A stretch of DNA of 64,000 nt, taken from contig CP129482.1 of assembly GCA_030583925.1 (NCBI GenBank), positions 1,488,001 to 1,552,000 on the forward strand, in the 5' to 3' direction. Position numbers and translations under genes: made by a program. How positions within the stretch are numbered: the first letter of the stretch is position 1; each line of letters begins with the position of its first letter. Of this stretch, positions 7,244 through 16,348 are shown in pieces. The notes under the pieces are model-generated. The model was not told the DNA's origin. It was given only the letters and a program-made list of their open reading frames with translations, and searched no databases. This DNA comes from Anaerolineales bacterium (GTDB lineage: Bacteria; Chloroflexota; Anaerolineae; Anaerolineales; Villigracilaceae).

Positions 7244-8846
7244 CGTCTTTGCGAACGATCAGCGATTTTGCCTGACCATATACATCGGCTGTGACCACCT
7301 GATTGCCTTTGACCAATTTGCCGAGATACGGCTGATCTCCGGCAATGATCGTCCAGCCGCTCATCACCCAGGGGATGGCTTCATCGGCAATGATCCATTC
7401 GCCGTTATATTTTCTCGCGATATGCGTATGTGTTCCGGTTGAAATCCCGCCTTCACAAGAAGGATGCCCGATGCGTTCGTTCTGTTCCACCCATTCACCT
7501 AGCGCGACTTTGCCGCGATTGGCGACGTGAAGGTACAAAATACTCCAGCCGGTCTGCTCGTGACCGTCGCCATCGAGATCAAGCACCACGATCCCGTTCC
7601 CTGTACGGACGACTAGCCCGGATGCCATGGCGAGTATCCATTTGTCTGAAACGGCGCATCCGCTTTTGGCAGTGGAGGGCGCAAAGTCCACTGCGGCAAG
7701 CGGACCGTGACTCTCCCACGCGCTGTGCGGTCCGCCGGTGAATGCCCAATCGGTATTCAATTCGAAGGGAAGCACCAGTTCTGGTTGGGTCAACGCCGGG
7801 GGGAAGATCGCGCCTGACGCGTCGGCACGCGACCATGCGTCGCCGAACATGTTGGCGTAGAAAGAGGGGAATCCACTGGTCTGATCCATGATCCTCAGCC
7901 ATTCATTTTGGCTGTGGAGTTGCGCGAAGTAATACATAATGGCAACCGTACCGGCATTGAGAGACGGGTCGAGGTGATAAGTTGTTCCATCGCGGAAGGT
8001 AATCTCCGTCACCGTACCTGCGCGCCAGCCGTAATAGCCGGTTGACAAATGATTGATCGCCCACGCCAATTGCAGGAACATGCCTTTGTTGCGGAAATTT
8101 TCGTAGCCAAGCGGATACGTTTCGTGGAACTCGTCCACCGGGTCGCCGCGTACCCAGCGCGCTTCGAAATCGAGAATCGCAAGCAGCAAGCGCGGGTTGA
8201 TCGAATTTTCGTAGGCGATCCGCTCCACCTCCGCCGCGCCGGTCATCCAGCCAGTCGAGCCGAGATATTCGCGGTACGTGGATAAATATCCGCCCGCATC
8301 TTTGACGTACGCCGCGATATCGAAGTCCACCGCGCTCGTTGAAAAAATGACCTCGCTATCGGGGATTAGTTGCAAGGACGGTGTGTACTGCGCGGATTTA
8401 TCCATGCGATCTGGGATGATGAGCAACGTGCCTGTGTCGAGGAATCCGCCAGCGGGAAGTACCTTCGGCGATGTGATCTCGGTCGCTTCGACCTTGAACC
8501 TGCGCGCCACAGCGGGGAGCCAATCGCCGTTTTGGGAGTAATACAGGACCGTCTCGCCGGTCAGCGTTGGCGTGAGAAATGCTGTCGGCGTTGATGAGGC
8601 TGGTTGTGTGACGAATGTACTCAACAAAGAGGTCGGCGTTGGGGTGCTCGCCGGAGCGGGCGTAATCGTCGTTTCCACTGGAGCGAAAATACTCACTGGC
8701 GATATCTCTGCCAAAGGCGTTTCAGTGACCGGGCTCCATCCGATGGGTGTGGGAGTTTCGTATTGCCCCCACAGTGACGAGGAATTTCCGCCACAGGCGG
8801 AAAGAGCGAAAGTTGTAAGGATCAGGAATGTTATAACGCGTTTCAC
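7233..8846 (-). CDS. LysM-M23 peptidase lipoprotein, copy 2
   Basis: 537 residues from a GTG at 8846. This start gives a compact signal peptide ending ALSAC (Cys17); upstream in-frame codons add a hydrophilic tail with no ribosome site. A TATAAT box (8854-8859) lies 7 nt before the GTG. After a Thr/Pro-rich linker come a LysM-like segment (YYSQNGDWLPAVARRF), the helical region with NPRLLLAILDFE, and an M23 domain with GPHSAW, AVDFAP and THTHIARK. The domain order and cysteine pair match its two neighbours, so the three arose by tandem duplication. It overlaps the next paralog by 11 nt. Probable role: lipid-anchored cell-wall hydrolase or remodeller. Confidence 0.75.
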   Translation of the reverse strand: MKRVITFLILTTFALSACGGNSSSLWGQYETPTPIGWSPVTETPLAEISPVSIFAPVETTITPAPASTPTPTSLLSTFVTQPASSTPTAFLTPTLTGETVLYYSQNGDWLPAVARRFKVEATEITSPKVLPAGGFLDTGTLLIIPDRMDKSAQYTPSLQLIPDSEVIFSTSAVDFDIAAYVKDAGGYLSTYREYLGSTGWMTGAAEVERIAYENSINPRLLLAILDFEARWVRGDPVDEFHETYPLGYENFRNKGMFLQLAWAINHLSTGYYGWRAGTVTEITFRDGTTYHLDPSLNAGTVAIMYYFAQLHSQNEWLRIMDQTSGFPSFYANMFGDAWSRADASGAIFPPALTQPELVLPFELNTDWAFTGGPHSAWESHGPLAAVDFAPSTAKSGCAVSDKWILAMASGLVVRTGNGIVVLDLDGDGHEQTGWSILYLHVANRGKVALGEWVEQNERIGHPSCEGGISTGTHTHIARKYNGEWIIADEAIPWVMSGWTIIAGDQPYLGKLVKGNQVVTADVYGQAKSLIVRKDDDN

Positions 8847-8853
8847 AGCGGGG

Positions 8854-8859
8854 ATTATA
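8854..8859 (-). promoter_or_regulatory. -10 box placed for a leaderless transcript
   Basis: TATAAT on the minus strand, 7 nt before the GTG at 8846. The 150-bp gap upstream (8847-8996) also holds complementary 8-mers (TTAACACG at 8881 and CGTGTTAA at 8985) that could bracket a stem. Confidence 0.45.
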
Positions 8860-8996
8860 CCTTTGACTTCAAGATTTCCATTAACACGAAGGCTTGCCCT
8901 GATGTGATCGAAGCGATGTAATGGACACAAAGAAGATCAATTAGATTGCAATTCTTGTGTCAACCTTCCAACCTTAGCGCCCCTCGTGTTAAAAAA

Positions 8997-10574
8997 TCAC
9001 CTCGAAATCTGATTTACCCCATCGAACACGCCTTCTTCCGCTTGTAGAACGGTTGTGTCGCGTGTGAGCCAGCCGTTGTACAACACGCCGTCGCCGCTGG
9101 AGACCCAGCCGTCGAGGTTGAAGGGGAGATTGCCGTCGGCAGGAATCCATTCGCCGTTGTAGCGACGCGCGAGGTGGAGGTGCGTCGCGTTCGAAATGCC
9201 GCCTTCGCAGGAGGGATGACCGATCGCTTCGCCGGCGTACACGTATGTCCCAGCCTTCACGCGGTCTCGTGATTCGACGTGCATGTATAAAACTGTCCAC
9301 CCTGTTTGTTCGTAACCGTCGTTGTCCAAATCTTGAACCACTGCGCCGTTCTCCGCGCGGACGATGTAACCGTCCGCAACGGCTACAACCCATGCCTCGC
9401 TTTGTACACAGCCCGCGCCTTCGCCGGGCGGGGCGAAATCCAGTGCCGCCCACGCGGAACCATTATCCCAGCCGCCGTGTGGGCCGCCGGTGAAGGACCA
9501 CGTCGCGCCATTGAGGAAGGGGAGTTGCATCCTAGGCTGAGTCAGACCCACTGGGAGAAGTGAAGCGATATCGTAGTCAAAGGGATAGCCGAAGAGCAGG
9601 TTATACGTCTGGAAGAATCCGAGTTGACTCACATCGTAATCCCACACACTGCGATTGTTGTAGAGCGAGAAAAAATATTGCACGCCTGCAGTGCCAGCGT
9701 TGATGGTCGCGTCCATCGGCACATATGTCCCATCGTTGAGCGGCAATGTGCCGAGCGCGTTGACGCGCCATGAATAATAGCCGCGATTTAAATTGTCTGC
9801 CGCCCACGCGGCTTGGCGGTATAAGCCCGCGTAAAAATCTTCGTAGTAACCCATCGGGTAATCAACATTTTGCGGCACGGAGTTGGTAACCCAGCCACTG
9901 CGATATTCGAGTAACGCAATGAGCAGGCGCGGGTTGACCGAATAATTTTGCGCAACGCGCGTGATGATCTGCGCGCCGCTCAAATATGTGCCGTCCACTT
10001 CTTGCACGTAATTGCCGAGATAGCCGCCTTTGTTTTGCAAAAACGAATTGATGTCAAACGTGACGCTGGCGGGTCCGTAGACCAATTCCGAATCGGGGAT
10101 CAATTTGAACGCCGAACCCGGGATCGGATCGGTTGCGATCGGCGGAATATTCACCACTTGTCCGACGGAAAGCACAGACGCTTCATTCAGACCGTTTGCC
10201 TGCATCAACGCCTCGAGCGTGACGCCGTACGTTTGAGCGATTCGCCCTAGGGTGTCCCCGGCTTGGACGGTGTATTGATCAATGTATTCACGCGGCGGCG
10301 GGAGTGGATGCGGCGAATCCGGCGTCGGCGCGCTGAGCGATGAGTTTGAATTCCGTGTGGGAATCTTCACCGAGATGGGCGCGCGCGTGGGAGTGGGTCC
10401 TGCGGGCGTTTTGGTCGCTTGAATGATCTCGCCCGGCTGAATCGGCGCGGGCGTGAAGGCTTCTTCGGTCACCGGTGCGAAAGGATCGTAGGTGGGGTAG
10501 GCGGTGGAGGAGGAAGAGGAGCAGGAGGCTAAGAGAAGAGTAATTAGTAAGTAGTAATTGGCGCGGCGAATCAT
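8997..10574 (-). CDS. LysM-M23 peptidase lipoprotein, copy 1
   Basis: 525 residues from the ATG at 10574. The signal peptide (RRANYYLLITLLLASC) has a clear lipobox, Cys17. A Pro/Thr-rich linker leads to a canonical LysM domain (YTVQAGDTLGRIAQTYGV), the best of the three copies. The helical region with NPRLLIALLEY and the M23 domain (GPHGGW, ALDFAP, THLHLARR) follow. A TACAAT box (10582-10587) lies 7 nt before the start. The gene follows a GT-C glycosyltransferase and precedes its two paralogs, so the operon is devoted to the cell surface. Confidence 0.8.
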   Translation of the reverse strand: MIRRANYYLLITLLLASCSSSSSTAYPTYDPFAPVTEEAFTPAPIQPGEIIQATKTPAGPTPTRAPISVKIPTRNSNSSLSAPTPDSPHPLPPPREYIDQYTVQAGDTLGRIAQTYGVTLEALMQANGLNEASVLSVGQVVNIPPIATDPIPGSAFKLIPDSELVYGPASVTFDINSFLQNKGGYLGNYVQEVDGTYLSGAQIITRVAQNYSVNPRLLIALLEYRSGWVTNSVPQNVDYPMGYYEDFYAGLYRQAAWAADNLNRGYYSWRVNALGTLPLNDGTYVPMDATINAGTAGVQYFFSLYNNRSVWDYDVSQLGFFQTYNLLFGYPFDYDIASLLPVGLTQPRMQLPFLNGATWSFTGGPHGGWDNGSAWAALDFAPPGEGAGCVQSEAWVVAVADGYIVRAENGAVVQDLDNDGYEQTGWTVLYMHVESRDRVKAGTYVYAGEAIGHPSCEGGISNATHLHLARRYNGEWIPADGNLPFNLDGWVSSGDGVLYNGWLTRDTTVLQAEEGVFDGVNQISR

Positions 10575-10581
10575 GCTGGAG

Positions 10582-10587
10582 ATTGTA
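10582..10587 (-). promoter_or_regulatory. -10 box placed for a leaderless transcript
   Basis: TACAAT on the minus strand, 7 nt before the ATG at 10574; no Shine-Dalgarno is present in the leader. Confidence 0.4.
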
Positions 10588-10654
10588 CCAATACACTGAG
10601 CGCAGCGTAAATCGCGCAATGGAATTATCACTACGAATTTTGATGATTTTGAAC

Positions 10655-12133
10655 TTAATTTTCACCAACCAGACAACTCTTCATCGTCTTCCAGATCGGA
10701 TTGGAATCTGACATAAACTTGGCATCCGCCTTGTAGAACCGCATCTCAGGTTTCAACTCGCGGAGATATTGTCGTTGCTCGTACGTATATCCTTCATATT
10801 GATACGGCAGGAAGTTATCCGGGTGCGGCGCGGAGAGCAGAAGTTGACCGTCAATCGGCGGGTTTGGTTCGGGCGGAACTTCAAAGCGTTTGACGTATTC
10901 GGCGATGTATCCGCTGTTTTGACATAACGTTGGCGCGCCGAAGGTCATTCGCTTTTCAGAGAAGGTGAAGCCGGGATATTCGGCTTGCACTTTCTGGGCG
11001 AACTCGCGCGGATAGGTCAGCGCGTAGGACGCTTGATAATTCCATGCGGCTTGAACGATAACTACAGCCAGCAGAATTTTGGCGAGTTTTGTTCCAAACG
11101 AAAATTCTTGCATGAAATTTTCAAGTCCGCTGGCGGAGAGGATGACAAGGAACGGTATCATCTGCCGCGCCAGCCTGCCATAGACAACGAATTGATGCAG
11201 CAACACGGACGGAATCAACAGGCATAGGTAAATGAAAATCACCGCGCTTGCCCAGAGATTGATCGTCTTGTCTTTGCCTCGCGACGAAAATATAGCGTAG
11301 GTTGACAGCAAGATGAGAAGAATTATCAACCAATGTTCCGCGTGCCAGAAATATTCAAAGGGAAGACTCCAACCCTCATCGAAACTTCCTTGGCTGACGG
11401 TAGCGGAAAATGCGCGATAGTCAGCGATCAGGTTGGTCCCGGCGAATGAGGCGAGGAGGAAGAGCAGGATTGCTGGCAGGATGAATCCAGTTGCGGTAAT
11501 CAATCCTTTGCGGGTTAGGTCGCCAAAGTTTTTGTTTCCGCGTAGGATATGAATCAGAATTGCTATGCCCGCCAGCGACCAGTATCCGTTGTAGGTGATG
11601 AAACAGGTGAAACTCCATCCGCCGCAAGCGAACGACGAGTTAAAAGTTGGTTTCTCATCCAGCGCGCTGTACACGCCGAGCAGACCGAAGGTCAGGGCTG
11701 TGTCGTAAGGCAGGAGGTGCCGCGAAAAATAGAGAAGCGACATGCTCACCGCGGCGAGGATTAACGCCGTCAACGATTCCTTTTCTGCCGCGCCCGCGCG
11801 ACGCGCGATGCGATAGATCAAATAAAGGTTGAGCGCCGAAAACAGACTGAAGAACAAGGCAGGCAACGCGAGGCTGGCGCGTGTAAACTGCTCGATGAAA
11901 GCGGGAATCAGCCCGATGATCTTGAATCCCAAATGCTCAGGCGCGATGAAAAGTTGCGAGAACGCTTCGCCTGGGCTTCCCTCCAGCACGAGTTTTGCGA
12001 ATGTCCGCGAGGTTTCGTAACGTTCCTCATCCGAGAAAAAATATTGCCCGCCTTTTAGGATCAACCCCCAGCGCAAAGCGAGTGAAATGAACAAAATGAA
12101 AGCAACGAGGCGGGATCGAGACGATTTCAACAT
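10655..12133 (-). CDS. GT-C (GT39/ArnT-like) membrane glycosyltransferase
   Basis: 492 residues with about ten hydrophobic helices in the first 370 positions and a soluble C-terminal region. The first outer loop contains FFSDEERYE, the acidic (D/E) motif expected of GT-C enzymes, which move sugars from polyprenyl carriers to protein or glycan acceptors on the outer face of the membrane. The gene begins 3 nt after the cytochrome b5-like gene and is followed by the LysM-M23 lipoproteins; glycosylation of surface components is the natural inference. Acceptor and donor are unknown. Confidence 0.65.
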   Translation of the reverse strand: MLKSSRSRLVAFILFISLALRWGLILKGGQYFFSDEERYETSRTFAKLVLEGSPGEAFSQLFIAPEHLGFKIIGLIPAFIEQFTRASLALPALFFSLFSALNLYLIYRIARRAGAAEKESLTALILAAVSMSLLYFSRHLLPYDTALTFGLLGVYSALDEKPTFNSSFACGGWSFTCFITYNGYWSLAGIAILIHILRGNKNFGDLTRKGLITATGFILPAILLFLLASFAGTNLIADYRAFSATVSQGSFDEGWSLPFEYFWHAEHWLIILLILLSTYAIFSSRGKDKTINLWASAVIFIYLCLLIPSVLLHQFVVYGRLARQMIPFLVILSASGLENFMQEFSFGTKLAKILLAVVIVQAAWNYQASYALTYPREFAQKVQAEYPGFTFSEKRMTFGAPTLCQNSGYIAEYVKRFEVPPEPNPPIDGQLLLSAPHPDNFLPYQYEGYTYEQRQYLRELKPEMRFYKADAKFMSDSNPIWKTMKSCLVGEN

Positions 12134-12136
12134 GAG

Positions 12137-12388
12137 TTAGTTTTGCAATCTCCCCACGATTTTCACGCATGGACGAGTGAAGACATCCTCCTCGTGCGGC
12201 GCGTCAGGGAGTTCGCTCGTCAGGTCTTGCCCGGGGAAGTGGAGATTTTCGTGCAGGTCGAGCCGCCATTTTGGGCAATCCGTCACGTCGTAGACGACTC
12301 CCTTGTAGGCGATGAATTTGCGGGCGCCGCGTTCGCCGTTTTGGCGGCGCAGTTCGAGGTCCGAAATGAAGCGGAGGGGGATGTCCAT
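12137..12388 (-). CDS. Small cytochrome b5-like heme/steroid-binding domain protein
   Basis: 83 residues without signal peptide. FISDLELRRQNGERGARKFIAYKG followed by VVYDVTDCPKW matches the start of the cytochrome b5-like fold (PF00173), and LHENLHFPGQDLTSEL matches the region with the usual axial histidine of the HPGG loop. HFPGQD replaces HPGGxx, a common variant in short prokaryotic members. The ATG at 12388 lies 7 nt after TATAAT (12396-12401), so the transcript may be leaderless. First gene of the glycosyltransferase/LysM-M23 operon; its role there is unknown. Confidence 0.7.
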   Translation of the reverse strand: MDIPLRFISDLELRRQNGERGARKFIAYKGVVYDVTDCPKWRLDLHENLHFPGQDLTSELPDAPHEEDVFTRPCVKIVGRLQN

Positions 12389-12395
12389 GCGCGCG

Positions 12396-12401
12396 ATTAT
12401 A
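12396..12401 (-). promoter_or_regulatory. -10 box placed for a leaderless transcript
   Basis: TATAAT on the minus strand, 7 nt before the ATG at 12388, in the 91-bp gap between divergent genes. Confidence 0.5.
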
Positions 12402-12479
12402 CAGGGGAAATCCTACGAAAGATTCCAAATTGAGCGACTTCACTGGTAAAATTTGACTGACCAAATTGAGGAGACAATC

Positions 12480-14603
12480 ATGGCGAATCTCATTGGACCT
12501 GATGTAAGTTTTTATCAAGACGCGGAGAATACTCCGCAGGGGATCAACTTTGTAAAAATGGCGCTGTCGGCTGGATATGTGATCATCCGCGCTGGGCAGA
12601 ATGTGTGGATCGATTCAGATTTCAGGACGAACTGGAACAACTCGAAGGCGGCGGGCATGCCGCGCGGGTCGTACTGGTTCTACGATAGCCGCGCCGAACC
12701 GAAGGCGCAAGCGGACTTATGGTTTTCCGCGTTTGAAGGCGATCTCGGCGAGTTGCCCCTGTTCGCGGACTTCGAAGAATCCTATGGCGGTCCATATACC
12801 GGCTGGAAACATTGGAAAACATTCCTCGACCGCATCAAATCGCGCGTGGGCAACCATGAAATTGGAATTTACACCGCGTATTACTACTGGGTGAGAAACG
12901 CGCCGAATGCGACCACCAACCCGGCAGATCTGAATTACTTCCATCAATTCCCGTTGTGGATCGCAAATTATGGAGTCGCAGCCCCGCTCGTTCCGAAGCC
13001 GTGGAGTGTGAACGAGTGGACCTTTTGGCAATTCACCGACAGCGGCGACGGAAATTTATACGGCGTTGAAAGTTCGCGCATTGACTTGAACTATTTCAAC
13101 GGCGATCTCGACGCGTTCCGTCAACGATTCAACTTGGGAACAACCCCGCCTCCGCCGCCGGGGCCGGTTTGGTACAAAGTGACCGCGACTGCTCTCAACG
13201 TGCGGTCTGGTCCTGGCACTACGTTTGGCGTGGTGGGGCTATTGAAGAAGGACGAAGTGGTGAAAGGACTCGCCACCTCCGCCGATGGGGGCTGGGCGCA
13301 GATCCTGCGTGAATCGGACAACCTGAAAGGTTGGTCGTCGAAACAATACCTCATGCTGACAACGCCGCCGACCACACCTCCGCCTCCGCCGCCTCCAACA
13401 GAGGAATGGTTCAAAGTAACTGCCTCCGCGCTGAACGTCCGCGAAGGACCCGGTACGCAATTCCAATCCATTGGTTTGCTGTACCGAAATGAAGTGGTGC
13501 AACGCCTCGCCACATCTGATGACGGCAATTGGTATCGGATCAAACGCAATTACGATGGATTGACCGGCTGGTCGTCCAAAGATTTCTTCGAGCCTACGGC
13601 CGCGCCACCCCCGGTTTCGGAGGAAAAGTACGAATGGTTCCAAGTAACGGCGACCACGCTGAACGTCCGCGAAGGACCCGGCACGAACTTCAAGGCAATT
13701 GGATATTTGACGAATAGCGAAACGGTCATGCAACTCGAAGCCACAGCCGATGGCGGCTGGCGGAGAATTCAAAAAGTGGACGGATTCACCGGCTGGTCAT
13801 CCGGTCAATTTCTCAAGAATGTCGGCAAAACCCCGGCGACCGCGATGCAAAAACTTTTCAAAGGCGTGACGTATTTCCGCAAGATACGTTTGACGCCGCG
13901 ACGGCTTGTCTCTCATTCGCTGGTATTAGATTTGAAAGCGGCTTCTTTCGAATTCCTTGTCACGCCGCCGCTGCGCAACACCGAGCCGTTCCTCTGCACG
14001 ATGACCACCTCGAAATTCCTCGAGAAGAACATGCTGCATCTCGCGATCAACGCGGACGGATTCTATTACCTCGACCCCGCGACGTTCCCGCCTGCGCAAT
14101 ATTGTCCCAATGACGGAGCGCCGGTTCGACTCGTCGGGTTGGCGGCTTCACGCGGTAAGCAGTATTCCACCAAGGCGCCGGGGCGACCGATCTTCTACAT
14201 CAGTCAGAAAAATGTAGTCTCGTTCGACAAGTTTTCCGGCAACATCTTCAACGCCATCACTGGCGACCGCTATCTCGTGACCAAAGGCAAAAAAGTGACC
14301 TCGTTGGAATCCTCCAGCATGGACCCGCGCACCGCCATCGGCGTTAGCCAAAATGGACGCAATCTCGTGATGGTGGTCGTGGATGGACGCGAGTTCAGCG
14401 AAGGCGCCACCTTCCCCGAGTTGGCTGACCTCCTTCTTTCGCACGGCGTCTACACTGGCATGAGTCTCGACGGCGGCGGATCGTCTGCCATGATCGTCAA
14501 AGGCGCGGACGGCAAGCCGCGCGCGGTGAACAAGTTGATGAACGACAACATCCCCGGACAGGAACGCGAGGTGGCGAATCACCTTGGGGTGTTCATCAAA
14601 TAA
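12480..14603 (+). CDS. GH25 lysozyme - three SH3 domains - phosphodiester glycosidase
   Basis: 707 residues from the ATG at 12480, chosen because GAGGAG (about 12468-12473) precedes it. Residues about 1-217 form a GH25 muramidase (GPDVSFYQ, FADFEES with the catalytic Asp/Glu). Proline-rich linkers then separate three bacterial SH3 repeats (about 231-293, 308-370, 384-445), each with LNVR(S/E)GPGT and GWSS. Residues about 457-707 resemble the NAGPA phosphodiester glycosidase domain, ending with MSLDGGGSSAMIV. The protein could bind wall peptides, cleave glycan chains and remove phosphodiester-linked sugars. No signal peptide or membrane segment is visible, which is odd for a wall enzyme. It is divergent from the LysM-M23 operon. 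Confidence 0.85.
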   Translation: MANLIGPDVSFYQDAENTPQGINFVKMALSAGYVIIRAGQNVWIDSDFRTNWNNSKAAGMPRGSYWFYDSRAEPKAQADLWFSAFEGDLGELPLFADFEESYGGPYTGWKHWKTFLDRIKSRVGNHEIGIYTAYYYWVRNAPNATTNPADLNYFHQFPLWIANYGVAAPLVPKPWSVNEWTFWQFTDSGDGNLYGVESSRIDLNYFNGDLDAFRQRFNLGTTPPPPPGPVWYKVTATALNVRSGPGTTFGVVGLLKKDEVVKGLATSADGGWAQILRESDNLKGWSSKQYLMLTTPPTTPPPPPPPTEEWFKVTASALNVREGPGTQFQSIGLLYRNEVVQRLATSDDGNWYRIKRNYDGLTGWSSKDFFEPTAAPPPVSEEKYEWFQVTATTLNVREGPGTNFKAIGYLTNSETVMQLEATADGGWRRIQKVDGFTGWSSGQFLKNVGKTPATAMQKLFKGVTYFRKIRLTPRRLVSHSLVLDLKAASFEFLVTPPLRNTEPFLCTMTTSKFLEKNMLHLAINADGFYYLDPATFPPAQYCPNDGAPVRLVGLAASRGKQYSTKAPGRPIFYISQKNVVSFDKFSGNIFNAITGDRYLVTKGKKVTSLESSSMDPRTAIGVSQNGRNLVMVVVDGREFSEGATFPELADLLLSHGVYTGMSLDGGGSSAMIVKGADGKPRAVNKLMNDNIPGQEREVANHLGVFIK

Positions 14604-14613
14604 ATATGGAACA

Positions 14614-14731
14614 TGTCGCTGCGAGGCGCCCTTTGCCGAAGCAGTCTCCTCGCTAACAGGGGATTGCTTCGTCGCCCTTCGTCTTCGCCGCCAACGAACG
14701 GCGGCTCCGCTCAGGACGTCTCGCAATGACG
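14614..14731. repeat. Interspersed repeat, CATTGCGAG family (long form)
   Basis: Begins TGTCGCTGCGAGG and ends CTCGCAATGAC, with internal GAAGCAGTCTCCTCG and GGGATTGCTTCG. It fills the gap between two convergent genes. Confidence 0.8.
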
Positions 14732-14740
14732 GGACATTGA

Positions 14741-16348
14741 TTATTTCGCCCCCTCAGGTTGGACGAATCGCAATAGCCATTCACCCGCTGAATCTTCTGT
14801 CACGGATGTTTCGGGCGTGACGACGATGACCCACGTGTGACCAAGTTTGAGCGGAAATAATTTGTCCTCGTCCCGATATAAAAATCGAATCGGTTTGCGA
14901 AAGCCTGTTTGAATTTCTTCTTCACTGAGTTCCGTACTCCAGCGGATGTCGTATTTCATCCCATCACGAAATAAAATCGCAGCGCCAGATAAATTCGCTT
15001 CGAGATGAATGTCCAAGTTGGTCGGGGAAACCACATCGTGCTTGGCAAACAGGACGATCACGTTTTCAAATTGCAGTTGACGGTTTGTCAGGCGATCCAC
15101 TTCGGGGTGCAAAACGCCCGCCGTGTCTTCGCTGGCGTCGTCAACAAAGCGCCAATAACTTTGTGAGAGGGCGTCAAAGCGCCAGCCCGATTGATTCAAA
15201 TAGGCGATGTACACGTGCAAATCATTTGCAGTCACGTCGCCTGCGGGCGGTTCGCTCGAAAACAGATTGCTTGCATAATCAATTTTTGTCTTCGGCTGTT
15301 TGCTGTTTTGCGCGAGCGTTTTCAACTCTTCGATCTCGAGCATGTACCCGCCGCCTTGAATGTCGTGCGTCACGAAGAAGCATTGCGGAAGTTCCACCAG
15401 CACTTCGGGCGAGGCGAACGCGTAGATCAAACACGAGTCGGTGAACATGGCGGCGATGTCTGCATACACGAGTCGCCCCGAGCGGATGGGTCCCACTTTG
15501 GGTTCGGGGAGAGTCGCAGGCGGGAGAATGTCGCTGGACTGAATCAAGCCGATGTCCAGATCGAAGCGGGATTCGACGACGGTCACCGCGTCGGACCAGC
15601 CTGAGGCTGAATCCACGTCGGAATCCTGATTCGCATCCCCCGCGTTTTTCTGCGAAAACTCCATCTGTGGAGGTTTCGCAACCGCGACGAAATACGTTCC
15701 AGCGGACACGTTGAATCCGTAATAGCCGTTGCTGTCGGTCGTGGTCTGCTGGCGGAGATTTTGATTTGCATCGTAGAGGTTGACGCACACGCCGCCGACG
15801 CCGCGCTCCCATGCGTCCTGCGTGTTGTTTTGATTGGCGTCGAGCCAGATGCGGTTGCCGAGAATCGAATCGGTTTGCAAGAAAATACTACGGCGCACAT
15901 CGCATCCGCCAGTGACGGGCGATTCGGGCGCGGGGAATTCGCCGTAAAACGTGGTGAGGAAACGCGTCGCGCCTTCGGTGATGTAAATCTCGAACACGAG
16001 CGGCGAAAACGACAGTCCCGCCTGCGGGCGCGCAGTGACGGGGAAATGCGAGATCGAAACTAACAGCGCGGGAAGATTCAGCAGAGATGGGTTTTCGACT
16101 TGCAAGCCCGTGAGCGGATTGATGACGATTGCGGGTTCAGGCGTTTGTGTCGCGGTGGGAGGGATGGTCGTCGGTTCGGGGGTGTTTGTTGGCGGCGGTG
16201 TCCTTTGACTCGAAGTGCAACCGATGAGAACAAATAAAAGCATCGTCATTGCGAGTCTTCGAGAAGCAATCTCCCTCGATGTGTTGGGGATTGCTTCGGC
16301 GGGCGAACGCCGCCTCGCAATGACGGGGTTAGGTTTTTTCAAATTCAT
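14741..16348 (-). CDS. DUF3048 lipoprotein with an inserted SdrD-B-type domain
   Basis: 535 residues in the long form. A hydrophobic stretch ends at FVLIGC, a lipobox. The N-terminal codons, including the arginine-rich part of the signal peptide, are written by a CATTGCGAG-family repeat (16245-16325); ATG at 16249 is the alternative start. After a Pro/Thr linker, the YerB-like DUF3048 domain begins at INPLTGLQV and runs to TRFLTTFYGEFPAPE. There it is interrupted by about 120 residues of an SdrD-B (prealbumin-like) domain (GNRIWLDANQNN, DSNGYYGF) and resumes at VGPIRSGRLVYADIAAMF. The C-terminal half, FRDGMKYDIRWSTEL onwards, is also DUF3048-like. Surface-exposed; function unknown. Confidence 0.75.
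   Translation of the reverse strand: MNLKKPNPVIARRRSPAEAIPNTSREIASRRLAMTMLLFVLIGCTSSQRTPPPTNTPEPTTIPPTATQTPEPAIVINPLTGLQVENPSLLNLPALLVSISHFPVTARPQAGLSFSPLVFEIYITEGATRFLTTFYGEFPAPESPVTGGCDVRRSIFLQTDSILGNRIWLDANQNNTQDAWERGVGGVCVNLYDANQNLRQQTTTDSNGYYGFNVSAGTYFVAVAKPPQMEFSQKNAGDANQDSDVDSASGWSDAVTVVESRFDLDIGLIQSSDILPPATLPEPKVGPIRSGRLVYADIAAMFTDSCLIYAFASPEVLVELPQCFFVTHDIQGGGYMLEIEELKTLAQNSKQPKTKIDYASNLFSSEPPAGDVTANDLHVYIAYLNQSGWRFDALSQSYWRFVDDASEDTAGVLHPEVDRLTNRQLQFENVIVLFAKHDVVSPTNLDIHLEANLSGAAILFRDGMKYDIRWSTELSEEEIQTGFRKPIRFLYRDEDKLFPLKLGHTWVIVVTPETSVTEDSAGEWLLRFVQPEGAK
16245..16325. repeat. Interspersed repeat, CATTGCGAG family
   Basis: Starts GTCATTGCGAGTCTTCGAGAAG and ends CCTCGCAATGACG. Read on the minus strand it supplies codons 8 to about 35 of the DUF3048 lipoprotein, including the ATG of the short-form start. 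Confidence 0.85.
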
